64,000 nucleotides of DNA from Daphnia pulex (GCF_021134715.1 NC_060021.1:7410501-7474500); one strand, 5' to 3'. Numbered from the stretch's first letter, positions 1 to 13,300 are shown. A program made the numbers and translations. The notes: generated by a model not told the origin, from the letters alone.

Positions 1-495
1 AAGTGGACCGCCTAATAATATTCCATTGCTTTCTTACTTGTCATCTCATCAATAAACCCTTTTCGATTATACTTTTTCTTATTAAATGAACAAATAAATC
101 AGCGCTCCTCTAACTATGATTAAAGTGTATTAAAATGCTCATATAAAAATCCTTTTGATTTTGGGCAAATTATAAATATGGAGCAACAGCACAAATTACA
201 TGAAGCTCGGTAGTCCTAGAAAATTTCATTTGCTGAAGCCTGAAGGCTTGATTATTAAGGAGGTAGGGGGCAATGCACGTGTTGGGGAAGAGGGTTGAAA
301 AGACAGTCACAACAAATACTTAGAAAATGACACGAGGCGACGAAATACATAAGCCTATAAATGACCTTGATAGTACGTCTGAATAACGCTAAAGAAACTC
401 GACCCCTTTTTATCAGATCGAATGGTTTCTCCTTTTCTTCCCATCCTTCTTGCACTTGCGTCCCATTTGTCGCATTTCAGGCGCATTTATTTTAG
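1..495. other. Upstream flank without a recognisable gene
   Basis: AT-rich sequence ahead of the perilipin promoter. Reading frames on both strands are short and show no family resemblance. It probably holds the downstream end of a neighbouring gene or upstream control DNA for perilipin, but nothing specific can be supported. Confidence 0.5.
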
Positions 496-533
496 TATAT
501 ATATTCGTCGAGATCTCGTTTCTTCATTCAGTC
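496..533 (+). promoter_or_regulatory. Core promoter of the perilipin gene: TATA box plus initiator
   Basis: A TATATATA run begins near 496, and an arthropod-type initiator (TTCAGTC, A at about 530) lies about 30 bases downstream, the usual TATA-to-start spacing. A short untranslated first exon would follow, ending at a plausible donor near 593 (ACG before GTATAC). The next acceptor (TTTTAAG, about 840) lies just before the start codon at 848. Seen directly: motifs and spacing. Inferred: that transcription starts here. Confidence 0.55.
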
Positions 534-847
534 ATCGTGTTCCGTCGTCTTGAGTGGATCTCTCCAGAGTTCCAGCGTCTACGGTATACAATTAGCGTGA
601 GTCTGTTTTATTTTAAATACAATAAGGTAATAGAAATTGATTGATGTTTAATTAAGCTGTGTATAAATAAGTTGTATTAGAGTACTTTGTTTTAGTTTCT
701 GGAGTTGCAATTAGAGTTAAATAACTGAGAATTTATTAAATAAGAAATTGTTTCACTTTGGAGTGTTGATAAGTGAGAAATTAGTCATAAAAGTTAACAG
801 TATGCTATTTATTCGTATTTATTACGATGTTTATTTTTTAAGTGATC

Positions 848-2466
848 ATGCATCATAAATATCATCTTAAAGGGAAAAGAAACAAGGGCAAGCAAGCACC
901 ACAAACACCAGCAGCACCAAACTTCAAGAAGATGGTTCATTCTGACATCCCACAAACCCCAGAGTTCATCTCTCGAGTTGCCAATCTTCCTGTTGTTCAC
1001 TCTGCTATTGACTATGCTTCTGATGCATACATCAAAGCCAAGGTAAAATTTTCAAGTAATCTTGTGTGTCTCTGTGATCGTGATTCTTACATGTATAATA
1101 TAATTGCAGGATTACAGCCCGTCGCTGATCAAAAAGACATGGTCTACCGCCGAAGACACTATAAACTATGCTGCTAGTTGTGTTTTGCCGATCGTTCAAA
1201 CAACGTTTGAAAAACCTATTCACGCTGTGGATACATTGGCCTGCAAAACTCTTAACAAAGTAGAGGAAACATTACCAGTTGTCACAAAGACTCCAGAAGA
1301 GGTATCTTTTTTAGTGCAGTTACACAGTCATTGTAAAGATAATCATGTATTTAATTTAATTTTGTTTAATTATTTACAGATCATGACAAATACTCGTTCA
1401 TATGTCAGCGACAAACTGCAACCGGTACAAACAGGTGTTTCGTCTGCTGTCAACTTGGTTTCCGGGGCAACGGATAAGCTGCTAAACAACCGTCTCGCCC
1501 GTCTCACGCTCCATACCGCGGAATTTACCGTGGCCACTGTTCACGAATGTATCGACTACATCATCCCGCCGATCACTAAAGAAAACATTTCTGATGAATG
1601 TAAGCATTATCTGAAACAATTGTGTTCCCGTTTTAAATTATTTTAATTCCTGCCCCATTGTCTCAGGTCACGTAATTCCTCCCGAACCTTCCGGACAAAT
1701 TATGTGGACCATTCGCAGAAGCTTTGATGCTGCTTTCAAAATTCAGAATCGTCTCTTATCCCGTGCCCAGCGAAGTCTACACGATCAAGCTCGTAACGCA
1801 CTTGTTGCTGTTGGTGGTCTTGTAGATCTTCTTGGATGGGTAATTTTTAAATATTTAACTCAAGTCTTTATAGTTTGATGTTCATATTTTGGTATATTAT
1901 TTAATAACAGGTTCAATTGAATTGGCAAGAGCTGATGCAGAGAAATGTAACTGACAAGTTACATGAACTTGCTAATTATTATCGTGGTTCGGTTGATGGC
2001 GAAAAGAAAGGTCCAATCAACTGGTTCGATGACGTGGTCTTTCTGACTAGCTATTTCACTAATCGATGTGTGGAATACATCCGTGGCACTATCAGTGCTA
2101 TGACTGGACTCTTGGAATCCCAGCCCGTCTTGGCTCTTCGCCTTCAGCTTTCCATTGCCTTGGCTGTTACACTCGACTTTGCTACCAACGTCATCCGAGT
2201 AATTTGTTTTCTCTTATCTTTGAAAACGCGACTGTTGCTTTAACGGGGTCATTTCTTGTTTATTTCTAGACGTTGACATCTGATAACATCTTGGCAAAAG
2301 CTGACAAGTTTCTTCAGACTGAATTCCCTTTCGTTCTCAACGCCCTGGAGACGGCCAAAAATATGGTAGTCCCCCCTAAGGTAATCCATAATTAGCCCAG
2401 TTATATTTCTTGTGAAGAGTGTGTTATATTAAACGTTGATTGTATATTTAGGAAAAAACACAGTAG
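848..2466 (+). CDS. Plin: Perilipin / lipid storage droplet surface-binding protein
   Basis: Perilipins coat lipid droplets and control lipase access to stored fat. Seven coding exons can be followed: 848-1041, 1110-1301, 1380 to about 1603, about 1667-1840, 1912-2197, 2270-2380 and a five-codon last exon ending in TAG at 2466. The N-terminal part is the PAT region (residues about 25-95; TPEFISRVANLPVVHSAIDY is typical of insect LSD proteins). It is followed by repetitive amphipathic helices (YVSDKLQPVQTGVSSAVNLV, SGATDKLLNN) and a C-terminal helical bundle. All joins are GT-AG and keep frame. ATG 848 was chosen because an in-frame acceptor lies just upstream and the downstream frame is continuous. 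A poly(A) signal AATAAA lies near 2764. The call is firm at family level; which arthropod LSD paralogue it is cannot be decided by eye. Confidence 0.9.
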
Positions 2467-3119
2467 GTATCCTCAATAACGTTGAATCTCCTTACCCGAC
2501 GACGAGACCATTTCACGGCGCTAAATATGCGTTGGTTTGGTTCAAACCCCGCGGTATCCTTAAAGCATGTTTATTTTTTTGCGCTTTTTTCTCTATAAAA
2601 GTTCGAGTGGTTTATAATATCATTTTGGTGGTTGGGTTTTAAGCTTAATTACTTTTATATTCCCCTCGTTTTCTTTTTACTTACCTCAAATGTTTTTTTT
2701 TCTTCTTTTGGTAGTCTTCTAGCTGTTCTCATGTTCAATGAGTTGAGCATCAATTGGGGATGCAATAAACTATTATACATACTTAATCAGAAATTTTTTT
2801 ACTGTTGAGATGCGAAACAAATAGTCTACCAAGATTTTTTATTTGATTGGTGGACATTGCGTAGCACACGAATTAGATGTGTTAAGCTTCTCCTAAAGGT
2901 CCAACGCACCTTTATTTATATTGTTTGATAGCCGGACAATTTAGACAGATGTGACAGTGTTGACCTAGTAAAATATCTACATAACAAAAAACCAGGATGT
3001 GTATTCTTGCCCAGGTGCAACACGCATGTTATTAGGATAATGGAAAATCCCGTCACTCTCGGTTAGTTTCTTTCTACAGTTCCTCACTACACGATGCGTG
3101 TTTTGTTAAACATTGCATT
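2467..3119. other. Intergenic: perilipin 3' UTR and upstream flank of C1GALT1
   Basis: AT-rich, with an AATAAA near 2764 that could end the perilipin transcript. No further coding exon is seen. Confidence 0.5.
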
Positions 3120-4792
3120 ATGAAACGTTTCATAAGATACGCACTAGAATGTCTGATCTGTTTCATATTAGTTAAATTTTTTGATTCGTGTAACTGGTTT
3201 TCTGCCGATAACCAGTTAGATTCTGTTTCGAATCAAATGACGCAATTGTATCGAGACGGTGAATTCCGAATGTCTTTAAACCTAGACAAGGAACCATACG
3301 ACACAGGTAAAACATTTAAGGTAGAATTTAAAATGTTCTTATTATCCATTCGCATTTGTTTCATTTATATTAAGTATAGTTCGTGATGGATTAGCCAGAG
3401 AGATGTACACAAAAGTCCGGATTTTATGTTGGATCATGACCACCCCGAAAAACCACTGGAGAAAAGCGCGTCACATCAAAAACACCTGGGGAAATCGGTG
3501 CAATAGACTAATCTTCATAAGCACGGAAACAGGTGGTTTTTGTTTCTTTCATGTAAATTTGTAGCGAAGATTTAATTCATTTGTAAAAGGATAAAGACAA
3601 TAGGCTACCTACCGTCAAAGTTCCTGCGCTTGAAGGTTACGATACCTTATGGGGGAAGACTAGAGAAGCCTTTCGTTACATCTATCAACATCATTTTCAC
3701 GAAGCTGAATGGTTTCTTAAAGCCGATGACGATTCGTAAGGAATTAATTTTTTCCCCCCTCAAACTTTATGGTCTAAAGTTCTAATTTCAATAATAATAT
3801 TTATTTTGAATGATTCTGGTCCAAAGGTTTGTCATTTTAGAGAATCTACGCTTTTATTTGTCGAATTTCAACACGTCAGATCCTTTTTATTTTGGTCACA
3901 AGTTCAAAGCTTACATAAAAAGTGGCTACATGCAGGGCGGATCGGGTAACGGAAACATCATCGTATTTCTTTACACCAGTGTTACGTCATTTATTAATCA
4001 TGAATGCGCAGGTTACGTGCTGAGCAAAGAAGCCCTGCGAAGGTTTGTTGAAATTGGTTTAGAAAACCCGGTGAAATGCAACGATACTGAATGGCCAGAA
4101 GATGTTCAAATCGGTAAAGTTGGATATCGAATAGTCCTTCGTCCTAATTGTTTATGTCTAAAATGAATAATGTATTTAAAAAAAAAACAGGTATCTGTAT
4201 GGAGAATTTGGATTGCAAAGGTATGGACACCAGGGATTCCTATGGCAGAGATAGGTTCTTACCCATTTCCTTAGAGACACATTTAACTTTGGGGATAGTG
4301 GATGATACTTGGTTATGGGAAATGCATCCTTCCTTTTACCCCGTTCAAAAGGTGTGTTCATTCTAAAATTTTATCCTTTAGTGTTATTTATTTTTATGTT
4401 TTCCTTTCAGGGCTTTGACTGCTGTTCGGATACTGCTATTGGCTTCCATCAGTTGACTCCCAACCAAATGTATCTCTATTATTATCTTATTTATCGCGTT
4501 AATGCGTACGGCATCCAAGACATTCGGACAGAAATTCAATCTAAGCCTCAACTTCCGCCGGATGTAAACTTTCAGGTAAAAGGCTAAAAGCTAACGAATC
4601 TTCATTTATTACTTTTTTTTAAACTACTTCTTATGTTATAAAATATTTCAGGCTTTGCCATTTTCCGGCCCATCGACCTCAGATCTAATCTGGACGAAAC
4701 GTCTGAAAAAGCGAGAGAAAATGGAATTAGAGAAATACCCTCAATCTGAACCGGAGACATCCTCGCTATCGGAAAATCTCCAAAGAAGATAA
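3120..4792 (+). CDS. C1GALT1: Core-1 beta-1,3-galactosyltransferase (T synthase)
   Basis: Transfers galactose from UDP-Gal to GalNAc-O-Ser/Thr in the Golgi, making core-1 O-glycans. The N-terminus has a short cytosolic stretch and one signal-anchor helix (residues about 8-20, ALECLICFILVKFF), as expected for a type II Golgi enzyme. Family blocks follow in order: RILCWIMTTPKNH, HIKNTWG, the DxD metal site in WFLKADDDS, YFGHKFKAYI, YMQGGSGYVLSKEALRRFV, and GFDCCSDTAIGFHQL near the end. Introns include 3947-4010, 4113-4190 and about 4352-4410. The C-terminus is basic and ends in TAA at 4792. One join, between about 3530 and 3590, does not resolve to a clean in-frame GT-AG intron (see findings). 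AATAAA near 4925 is the likely poly(A) signal. The family includes several arthropod paralogues, so this may be one of them rather than the strict T-synthase orthologue. Confidence 0.85.
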
Positions 4793-5071
4793 TATATATA
4801 CCCCACAAATTCAGTTTAGAATTACAGACATAGGACATGACATAATATAGTAGGTAATATGTCTATGTAGTTAATTCTGTATTGGTTGTTTCAAGGGAGT
4901 GTCTTTAATTTATATATATAGTTGAATAAAAAATATGAGAAACAATTTATTAGAGAAAAATTATGTACTACTTCAGACAAGTGACATAGTAAATCAAGTA
5001 GCAGATGGCAAGTGGAACGTGGAGACGAAATTTTGAATTGAGTGAATGAAGAAACGAGAAGGAATCATTTT

Positions 5072-5410
5072 TCAATTTCTGTATTGGGGAGCGATAGTAG
5101 CTTCCCCTGTTTCAGGTGGAACGGACCTCGGTTGAATAGTTCCGGTTGAAGTTCTTGGGCGGAGTTCTAGTTCCGGTGGAGATATACCATCAGGCACGGC
5201 ACGGATCAAGGATGCATCTGCTTTCATTTGAGCAGACTGCGGATTCAGGGACGACGAACAGCAGTCGATGTGTTTGTTGCATTCTTCTATCGAGTCTCGA
5301 TTAACTTGATCAACGCATATCATGCCGATTGCAGAGGCCACAATTAAAACAAAAGCTGTGATGATTATCCAACCCTCGAATGAAATTCTCGTTTTAGTCT
5401 CAGAAGCCAT
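5072..5410 (-). CDS. Unrecognised small single-pass membrane protein
   Basis: A 112-residue uninterrupted frame starting MASETKTRISFEGW. Residues about 13-32 form one strong hydrophobic helix (IIITAFVLIVASAIGMICV). Next comes a short cysteine-containing stretch (ECNKHIDCCSSS) and a proline/threonine-rich tail ending APQYRN. Few residues precede the helix, so it may be a type III protein or an uncleaved signal anchor. I recognise no family. Support for it being real: a diverged second copy of its 3' half lies at about 37.98-38.16 kb, the frame is open over its full length, and the tail composition is non-random. It converges with the C1GALT1 gene on the opposite strand. Confidence 0.55.
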   Translation of the reverse strand: MASETKTRISFEGWIIITAFVLIVASAIGMICVDQVNRDSIEECNKHIDCCSSSLNPQSAQMKADASLIRAVPDGISPPELELRPRTSTGTIQPRSVPPETGEATIAPQYRN

Positions 5411-6986
5411 TTTGAAGGAATCGAATCGTGGAATGTAAATCCAATGACCAGCCGCTTATTATTGCTTTCAGTGGGTACAGCTCGGCTTGCAAGTGCATTT
5501 TGACATTTAAATCGGAATTTTACTTTCAAACAAATTTATTTCATGCTGTGAAAGTTATAAATTTAGATCAAGTATAATTTTGACAATTTTTCTCACGTAC
5601 TAGTTGTAAAAAATTATGTATGGGATTTTAAATTTAAACGAAAAAAGTAATCATGAAATTCCTTGTTTAAAGCAATAATTGTAAGAAGGCTTGTTACGTC
5701 ATAATCTCATCGCCGTCGTTTATCGTCTGTTGAGAATTGTATCGTCGTCAAGCAGAATTGTAAATTATTATTCATGTATTATATATATATATATTTATTA
5801 AGCGTGATTTAAAATATGTTTGTGAAACCTAAAAGACAATCTTAAGCCTCAGATGAATAACGTGATGATGATTAAGTATCCATCCAAACTATGATTTAAT
5901 TTGAATAATTTCTTCTTTTGTCATATTTTATCAGTGTGTGAATAATCGCTGGAAAAATTACTTTTTTTGTAATTCTTTTTTGTACGAGATATTTTGGTTT
6001 CATTAATTCATGTTTTTTTTTTTAAATTAAAATACCCGCGCGTAAAAAGTCCCAACAGTTTGGCAATGCTGTTCCTCAAAACGGAGGTTTGGGAAGGGGA
6101 AATCAGTCTCTTCAGTTTAGGCGCTCAATGTAGCACGTTGCGATTCGTATTCAAATGAGAGACTGCTTGGGAAAAACCAATAGTGAGTTGGTGATTAAGC
6201 CATGAAGGTGCGAATAAGGAAACACAGCATTTTGTCCATGCATGTTGTTCTCCACGTGACGATTTCCCTCTTGTTTTCTGACTCTTTCGTTGTTCTCAAC
6301 TGGCTAACAAAAACATTGGGTTTTAGTCAAGAAGCAGGTTACACTTTCATCCAAAACCCTGACTAAATATTGGTTGGTTCGATCAGAAAATACCTCACCA
6401 AACTACTTGTGTGTGTTGAAGTGTGATTGGTCAAGGTGATGTCATTGCTTGAATGCCAACTGAAGTTGAGCTTTCGTTGCCTACTGTTGTGGAAAACTCA
6501 CTGAACACCACAAACAATTCTGGTGATTCATAAATATATGTCTAGATGAATATATTTTAAATGTATTTCTTTTATAATTTCAGTAGACTATTCTTGAACT
6601 ACTACTATGGTCGCTCAGATATTGACAGAATAATGGGCCCAAATAAATTTTCGTCCAAGCCACAGCAGTGATACTACATTTCATCATTAATTCATCAACT
6701 CTTCCATGTCATCAATTCATTGCCAAGAAGACAACACAAAGGTAGGAACATAAAAAAAACATTCTTTTCCCCAATTTTCCTCGTTATTGTTACAGCCTCA
6801 TTTGCAAAGATATAGTTTTTTTTTTGAGAATCCTATGTTAATTTTGGGGATTTTCATCGTTCGTTTGAGTGTTTTTCGTTCGTGAAATCTATGACGTTTT
6901 TTTTTCTCGTTCGGTTCAACACACACAGATAATTTTTTATGGGAAGTACGAGGATAGGCCAATTGAATTCACTTGTTCAGAATAAT
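5411..6986. other. Intergenic region, no gene seen
   Basis: AT-rich sequence with a short TA repeat near 5781-5792 and several poly-T runs. The first few hundred bases are presumably the promoter of the small membrane protein, and the last few hundred the 3' UTR of the first ABCG gene. No conserved coding exon or RNA gene is visible. Confidence 0.5.
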
Positions 6987-9661
6987 CTATTTTTTGCGAT
7001 AGGTCTTGCTCAGAAGTCCTAAAAAGCCTAAAATACGTAAGCCGACAATCATAGCAACCAAGCACCAAATGTCTCGACCAAAGTAGTCCTGAAATATGAA
7101 AATGAGTAATTAGTATGACAATTAACGTATATAAAAGTGTTATATACATTAATTAATTTCTAATTACCGGGTTAAATTGAAATTGTGCTAAAATGGCCTC
7201 CCCGGTGCACACTTCACCTGGGCAGCCCGTGTCGTTAAAGGTGACGCCAGACCATTGATTGATCGAAAGTGCCTCATTGCCGTACATGAACCAAGAGATA
7301 TAGCGCATCCAGTCAAAGTAGACAGGTACATCTTCGTTCGACAAAAAGAATCCTCCAAACAACAGCAGAGGAATAACTAGTGCAGGTGCTATAGCGAGAG
7401 CAATGTCAGTCGTGCCAGCAATGCACGAGACCATAAAACCTAAAGAACAGACATGTCGAAAAGAATTGAGTAAATTGCGTAGTCGTAAATTTTTTTGTTT
7501 TTTAAATTTTTACCGAATGCAGAAGCTACGTTAGCGACAAGAATGATGATCCCGCTGGCGATAAAAAACCTGTCGGCAGCCGGATTTAATCCAATAGCAA
7601 AGTAGGGTATTGATATGAAAATGAAGGGCAGAATAATGAACAATGGGAGGTCAGCTAAAGATTTGGAAATGAAATAAACATCGGTCCGGTACATTCCGTT
7701 GAAATGTTCGCGCAGAAATATCGGCAGTTCAGCGGTTATCGCCTGTGAGGAGAGTTCCACAAAGAATATCAAATCACCTCTGTGTTACGTAATTTGCAGT
7801 AATATATTAACTTACATTGACGACTCCAAAGACATTTGAGAAAGTCATGTTGGTGAGGAATATGAAGAGAGCACCTTGAATGTTGCGAACGTCGTCAAGT
7901 AGAAGTGATTGCCCTTGGTAGATTGCTGCGATGAGAGCTGAAATGAACTGTTATGCGAGTGTTATTAAATCTGAAATTTGAACTGGATTTGACAGTAAAA
8001 CTTACAATAGTTTGGATAATCTTGACTCTTATGACCACTGGTTCCCTGAATACTGAAATAACCGACCGCCAAAACACGGCCCTCAGTTGAGCGATCCAGG
8101 AAGCCTTGTACGGAGTCCGGTTAACTTTTACTTCAGCCAATTCAAATTCTTGACTTTCGGTGGAATTCAGTGAACGATTGGCCTGGGCAATTTTTAGAAC
8201 TTGTTGACCCGCTTCCGATGAACTGTAAGCATCACAAATCTCCCTGTTTTTCTTTTTGGATTCCTCTTCCTGACCAGGGACCGTGGCCAGGATGTGAATG
8301 TAAAAATCGGCAGGATTGTAGTTGGGTGGGCATGACAATCCTTTCAAGGCGAAAAATGAAAGAGCGTCACTGGCCGGGCCGAGAAAGGCCGTTCTACCGT
8401 CAGCCATTAAAAGAATACGATCGAACATGGCAAACACTTCCGATGATGGTTGATGGATCGTACAAACCACCGTCTTGCCCGTGTCTGCAATATTTTTCAA
8501 GACCTGCCAATTTTACATTTGATTTAAATTTCTTTTCTCAAAATTCGTTTTTAATCGATTTACCTGAACGATGTTTTGTGCCATGTAAGAATCGAGACCA
8601 GACGTGGGTTCGTCACAAAACATCAACGAAGGATTGGTCAATACCTTTTTAATTTTTTGAAAGAAAAGCGCAAAAGCATTTGTTAGAGAATTTAAATTTG
8701 AAATTTTACTTTAAAAAAAAAATACCTCCGAGGCGAATGCCAGTCGTTTTCTCTCACCTCCCGAAATGCCTTTGACTCCTCTTTCTGGATGACCGATTCT
8801 GGCATTAGAACATTTGCCAAGCCCTAGTTCCCCCATGACTTCATCTACACGAATCATACGTTCTTGATACGTTAAATGTTTATCCATCCGTAACAATGCC
8901 TAGAATTACAATCGAAATTTTGAAAAAACTTTAAATTATCTCTTTTAATGAGTCGAAATAGACCTGAAAACGAAGATGTTCCTGGACGGTTAGGGTTGAA
9001 ATGAAGAGATCATCTTGTTGGACGTAACCGGAAATACGTGCTAGGGTATCCGTGTTTACTTTGGCGCCATTGAGGTTTCTTTCACCCGACACTTTCAATT
9101 GTCCTGTGTTTCTGAAAGTCAGACAATTTAGCAGAGTGGTTTTGCCAGCTCCGCTGGCTCCCATGATAGCCAAAAATTCACCAGGGCGAACACATCCGGT
9201 GACTAATTTTTCGAATGGAGACAATCACATTTTCTTGGTTATTTTATTTTTCTTTCAGAAAAATGTTACTACTACATACCATTGTCCAGAATTCGTTTCT
9301 GAGTTGGTGGCAAACGCTTGAAGCAATTTCCCTGTTTCTTTTCTAAGTAAACTTCAATATTTTCCCACGAATATGTCACAGGTTGTGACGCTTTCATTGA
9401 AAATTTAAAGTCCCCCTTTCCGCTTCCAAGGCTCGATTTCCTGCTGGATGTTCCATTCTCCCCCTAAACAAATTAAACATTTGTATATAATTTTTTTATT
9501 ATTTGCAGAAGATTTCTCGACATCGAAATTTCTTTCTTTGGAACTAGTACTTTTTGTAAATCTAGAATTGAATAACCTACCGTTTCTTTGTCGAACCCAA
9601 GATTAACAAAAGTTGCGTTTAGGGAATGTTGATCTTTGGTTTTTTCGGAATGTAACTCCAT
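6987..9661 (-). CDS. White-like ABCG half-transporter, copy A
   Basis: ABCG half-transporter of the white type: a nucleotide-binding domain followed by six membrane helices, working as a dimer. Drosophila White exports or imports pigment precursors; the substrate here is unknown. The first exon starts [12 protein letters not shown] (9661) and ends at a donor near 9582. The second carries [18 protein letters not shown]. Then come Walker [10 protein letters not shown] (about 9150), Q-loop GYVQQDDLF, signature [11 protein letters not shown] (about 8745), Walker [14 protein letters not shown] (about 8620) and the H-loop [10 protein letters not shown]. The membrane half has [20 protein letters not shown], the LLLFGGFFL helix and [12 protein letters not shown]. 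It ends SKTYRKK, TAG at 6987. Intact, with all key NBD residues present. It is one of three direct tandem copies and shares a stretch of about 480 bp, introns included, that is almost identical to copy C. Confidence 0.9.
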
Positions 9662-10305
9662 TGCTTGTTGTGTAAGTTTGGCTTGAGACCAACCTCAAAT
9701 TGACATCAAGCTACTTTGCTCTATAGAATGCAACTGACTTAATGTCGTGTCGAGGTTTAATCTTTTTATACAAAAATCACAAGCGAGTGATTGCCAGACA
9801 TGTTGCGTAATGAATATTTTCAATCTCTTATCTTGCGGGTTTTTGACTATTAGGTATTGGCCGCACAATGCCTTATCTTTCCAACCGTTGACAGAGATGA
9901 CTAGCTATTTTATACTGAACGAGGGTGTCTGAATTATCACATTTTCACTTTTAAAGTTCATTTGAATTTGAATAAAGGTTTGATTGTTTATTAAAGTAAA
10001 TTTTGATTAGTACAGGATTTGTACTGAACGCCATCGAACTAAAATTCGCCACCGTTATACTGTAAAATTCTGATACAAATTTTTTAAATTTTGCGATAGA
10101 GCGAATATTTATTTATTTTTCTTTTTGAAGCATTTTATTCTTTTAAAAGCATCAATCCGTCTATTTAAAAAAACTGAGAGTAGAGAATGTATTAAAAAGT
10201 AAAATGTAAACGGGAGAATTCGGGTGGACTCTATATAGTCAAAGAGATGCGACGTATGACTTGAAATCAAATTGCGTTCCATTAAAAAATTTTGCAATTA
10301 AACAT
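9662..10305. other. Spacer between ABCG copies A and B
   Basis: About 640 bases holding the presumed promoter of copy A and the 3' UTR of copy B. No reading frame of note and no clear TATA or initiator pair. Confidence 0.45.
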
Positions 10306-13300
10306 TTAATTTTTGCGGTAAGTCTTGCTCAAAAGGGCAAAGAAGGCTACAAGGCGGAAACCGACAATTAATCCGCACAATCCTCCAATGTCACGGTAGA
10401 AAAAGTTCTGAAATGAAAAAAAAAATAAAATGAAAATGACTCTTTGACAATCGTGTGAAATCAATCGAATACTTACCGGATTGAAGTCGAAATTCTCCAA
10501 GATTTTCTCCCCAGTGCAGACCCCTCTTGGACAGATGGTATCGTTGAAGGTGACACCAGACCATTGGTTGATGGAAAGTGCTTCATTTCCGTACATGAAC
10601 CAAGAGATGTAGCGCATCCATTCAAAGTAGAAAGGGACAGCTCCGTTTTGCAGAAAGAAGCCACCGAAAAGCAACAAGGGAATGATAAGGGGAGCGGCCA
10701 TAGCTAGGGCGATTTGTGTCGATCCAGCCATGCAGGAGATCATGTAGCCTGTGCGCCAATTTGTAAAAAGGATTATTTATCGATTACGTAATCATGCCGA
10801 AAGCTTTTCTTTTTTTCACCGAATGACGTCGCTACATTAGCGACAAGAATAACAATCCCACAAGCGATGAAGAATTGTTCGGCGCCCGGATTCAATCCGA
10901 TAATGAAGTACGGGATCGTGACGAAGACGAAAGGGAAGACTATGTAAACAGGCAAATCAGCGAGCGTTTTACACAGGAAGTAGATATCCGTTCGGTACAT
11001 CCCGTTGAAATGTTCGCGCAAGAATATCGGCAGTTCACTGGTTATTACCTGGTCAGAAAAGAATAAAATGGGATGTAAAAGAACCGTAATGTAAAAACAA
11101 AAAATAAATAAAAATGTAGGACTCACATTGACGACTCCAAAGACGTTTTGAAAGGTCATGTTGGTGAGGAAAATGAAAAGAGCACCTTGGATGTTGCGTA
11201 CGTTATCGTATTGAAGTGTCTGTCCTTGGTAGATTAGAGCAATGAGCGCTGAAATGAACTGCATTTGAAGGAAAAGTGCGTTAATTGATTACTTCTTACA
11301 TGAATGCCACATATTGAAATTACAATGGTCTGGAATGCTTTGACTCTCAAGACGGCTGGTTCTCTGAGCACGGAAAGTAAAGACCTCCAAAAGACGGCCC
11401 TGAATTGAGCGAACCAGGAAGCCTTGTAAGGGGATCTTTTGACTTTCACGTCATCAAGCTGAAATTCTTGACTTTCGGTTAAATTGAACGAACGATTTGA
11501 TTTGACAATTTCAAGGATTTGTTGACCGGCTGTTGAAACCTCATAGGCGTCACATATCTCCCTGCTTTTCTTTTTGGATTCGACCTCCTGACCAGGAATC
11601 GTGGCCAGAGTGTGGATGTAATAATCGGCAGGATTGTAGTTGGGTGGGCAAGGCAATCCCTGGGCGGAGAAAAAGGAAAGAGCGTCGCCAACGGGTCCCA
11701 GGAAGGCCGTTCTTCCTTCGGCCATCAAAAGAATTCGATCGAACAAGGCAAACACTTCCGATGATGGTTGGTGGATCGTGCACACCACCGTCTTGCCAGT
11801 TGACGCAATATTTTTCAATACCTGCCAATTGTACATTTTGTTTAAATTTCTTTTCTCAAAATTCGTTTTGAATTGATTTACCTGAACGATGTTTTGTGCC
11901 ATGTAAGAATCGAGACCAGACGTGGGTTCGTCACAAAACATCAACGAAGGATTGGTCAATACCTTTTTAATTTTTTTCAAAAGAAAAGCAATTGTAAGAA
12001 AATTAAAATTTGAAAACAAATTTTACTTTTTAAAAATACCTCCGAGGCGAATGCCAGTCGTTTCCTTTCACCTCCAGAAATACCTTTGATTCCTCTCTCT
12101 GGATTTCCAATGACTGTATTTTCACACTTGGAAAGTCCTAATTCATGAATGACTTGGCCAACACGAATCATTCTTTCGGCGTAAGTCAGATGTTTGTCCA
12201 TTCGCAACAGTGCCTAAAATCAAAGTACTCTATTAGTTTTGATTTACTCTTTGTCTTTTGTCGCTGACTAACCTGGAACTGTAGATGTTCTTTGACTTTG
12301 AGAGTAGGAATAAATAAATCGTCTTGTTGAACGTAGCCGGAAATGCGGGCCAAGGTATCGGTGTTAACCACTTCACCATTGAGATATCTGTCTCCGGAAA
12401 TTTTGAGTTTGCCCGTGTTCCTGAAGGTCAGACAATTCAGAAGAGTGGTTTTCCCCGCACCACTTGCTCCCATGATAGCCAGGAACTCACCAGGACGGAC
12501 ACATCCGGTGACTAATTGTTCAAAGAAAGAAAGATGTCATTATTGTATACGGTAGACGCAATGTATCAAGGAGGAAATAATGAAATACCATTGTCAAGGA
12601 TCCGTTTCTGAACTGGTGCGGAACGTTTGAAACAATTGCCCTGACTTGTTTCCAAGTAAATTTCAATATTTTCCCATGAATAAGTCGCTGGAGGAGATGT
12701 TGTAAAAGAAACGGTAAAGTCATCTTTGCCGTTGCTGTGCAGCTTGTTTGATCTCGATCGGGATTCCGCCCCCTATCAATTAAAGTTTTTATTTTAACAA
12801 GTAATTACAATATCTTATGCAAATAGGAAATTGTTTTAACTCTGAAATAATATCTTTTACTATCCTCAAATTATTGAATGAAAAATCCCATAAAGGTATT
12901 TGCCCAAGGCTACATTATCTAACTGGCTAAATTTGTGATGCAGAAGTAATTTAAGTTGCATTGACTAATAGGAAGTTTGAGTTCAGGACTTTTTTTTTCT
13001 CATTCACACCGCTAACTTGTGCCAAGCTTATGTAACATTGTAACAAGGGCTTGGCAGTAAGTCAGCTTAATGCGAGTTAGCTTTATGATGAAAGTTGGCA
13101 TTTGAAGTTGATTTTACTTTTTTAGTCATGATGACAATGCACTACGGTATCTGGTACAAGTAAACATCTGCAGGGTCAAAAATTTTCCAAAGCCAAGTGT
13201 GATAACGCAAACAACTTGTCGGTAATAAGTTCAACATTCAGATAATAACTTTGCTCGTAAACAGCTTGGCTTGAAAAATTTTTAAAACTGCTCTTTCAAA

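Noticed and set aside
8170-8652. 160-codon plus-strand open frame opposite ABCG copy A (and similar ones at 11533-11876 and 15629-16136)
   Set aside because: They are antisense shadows of the conserved ATPase exons. They recur only because the three genes are paralogues, and they cross real intron boundaries without splice logic.
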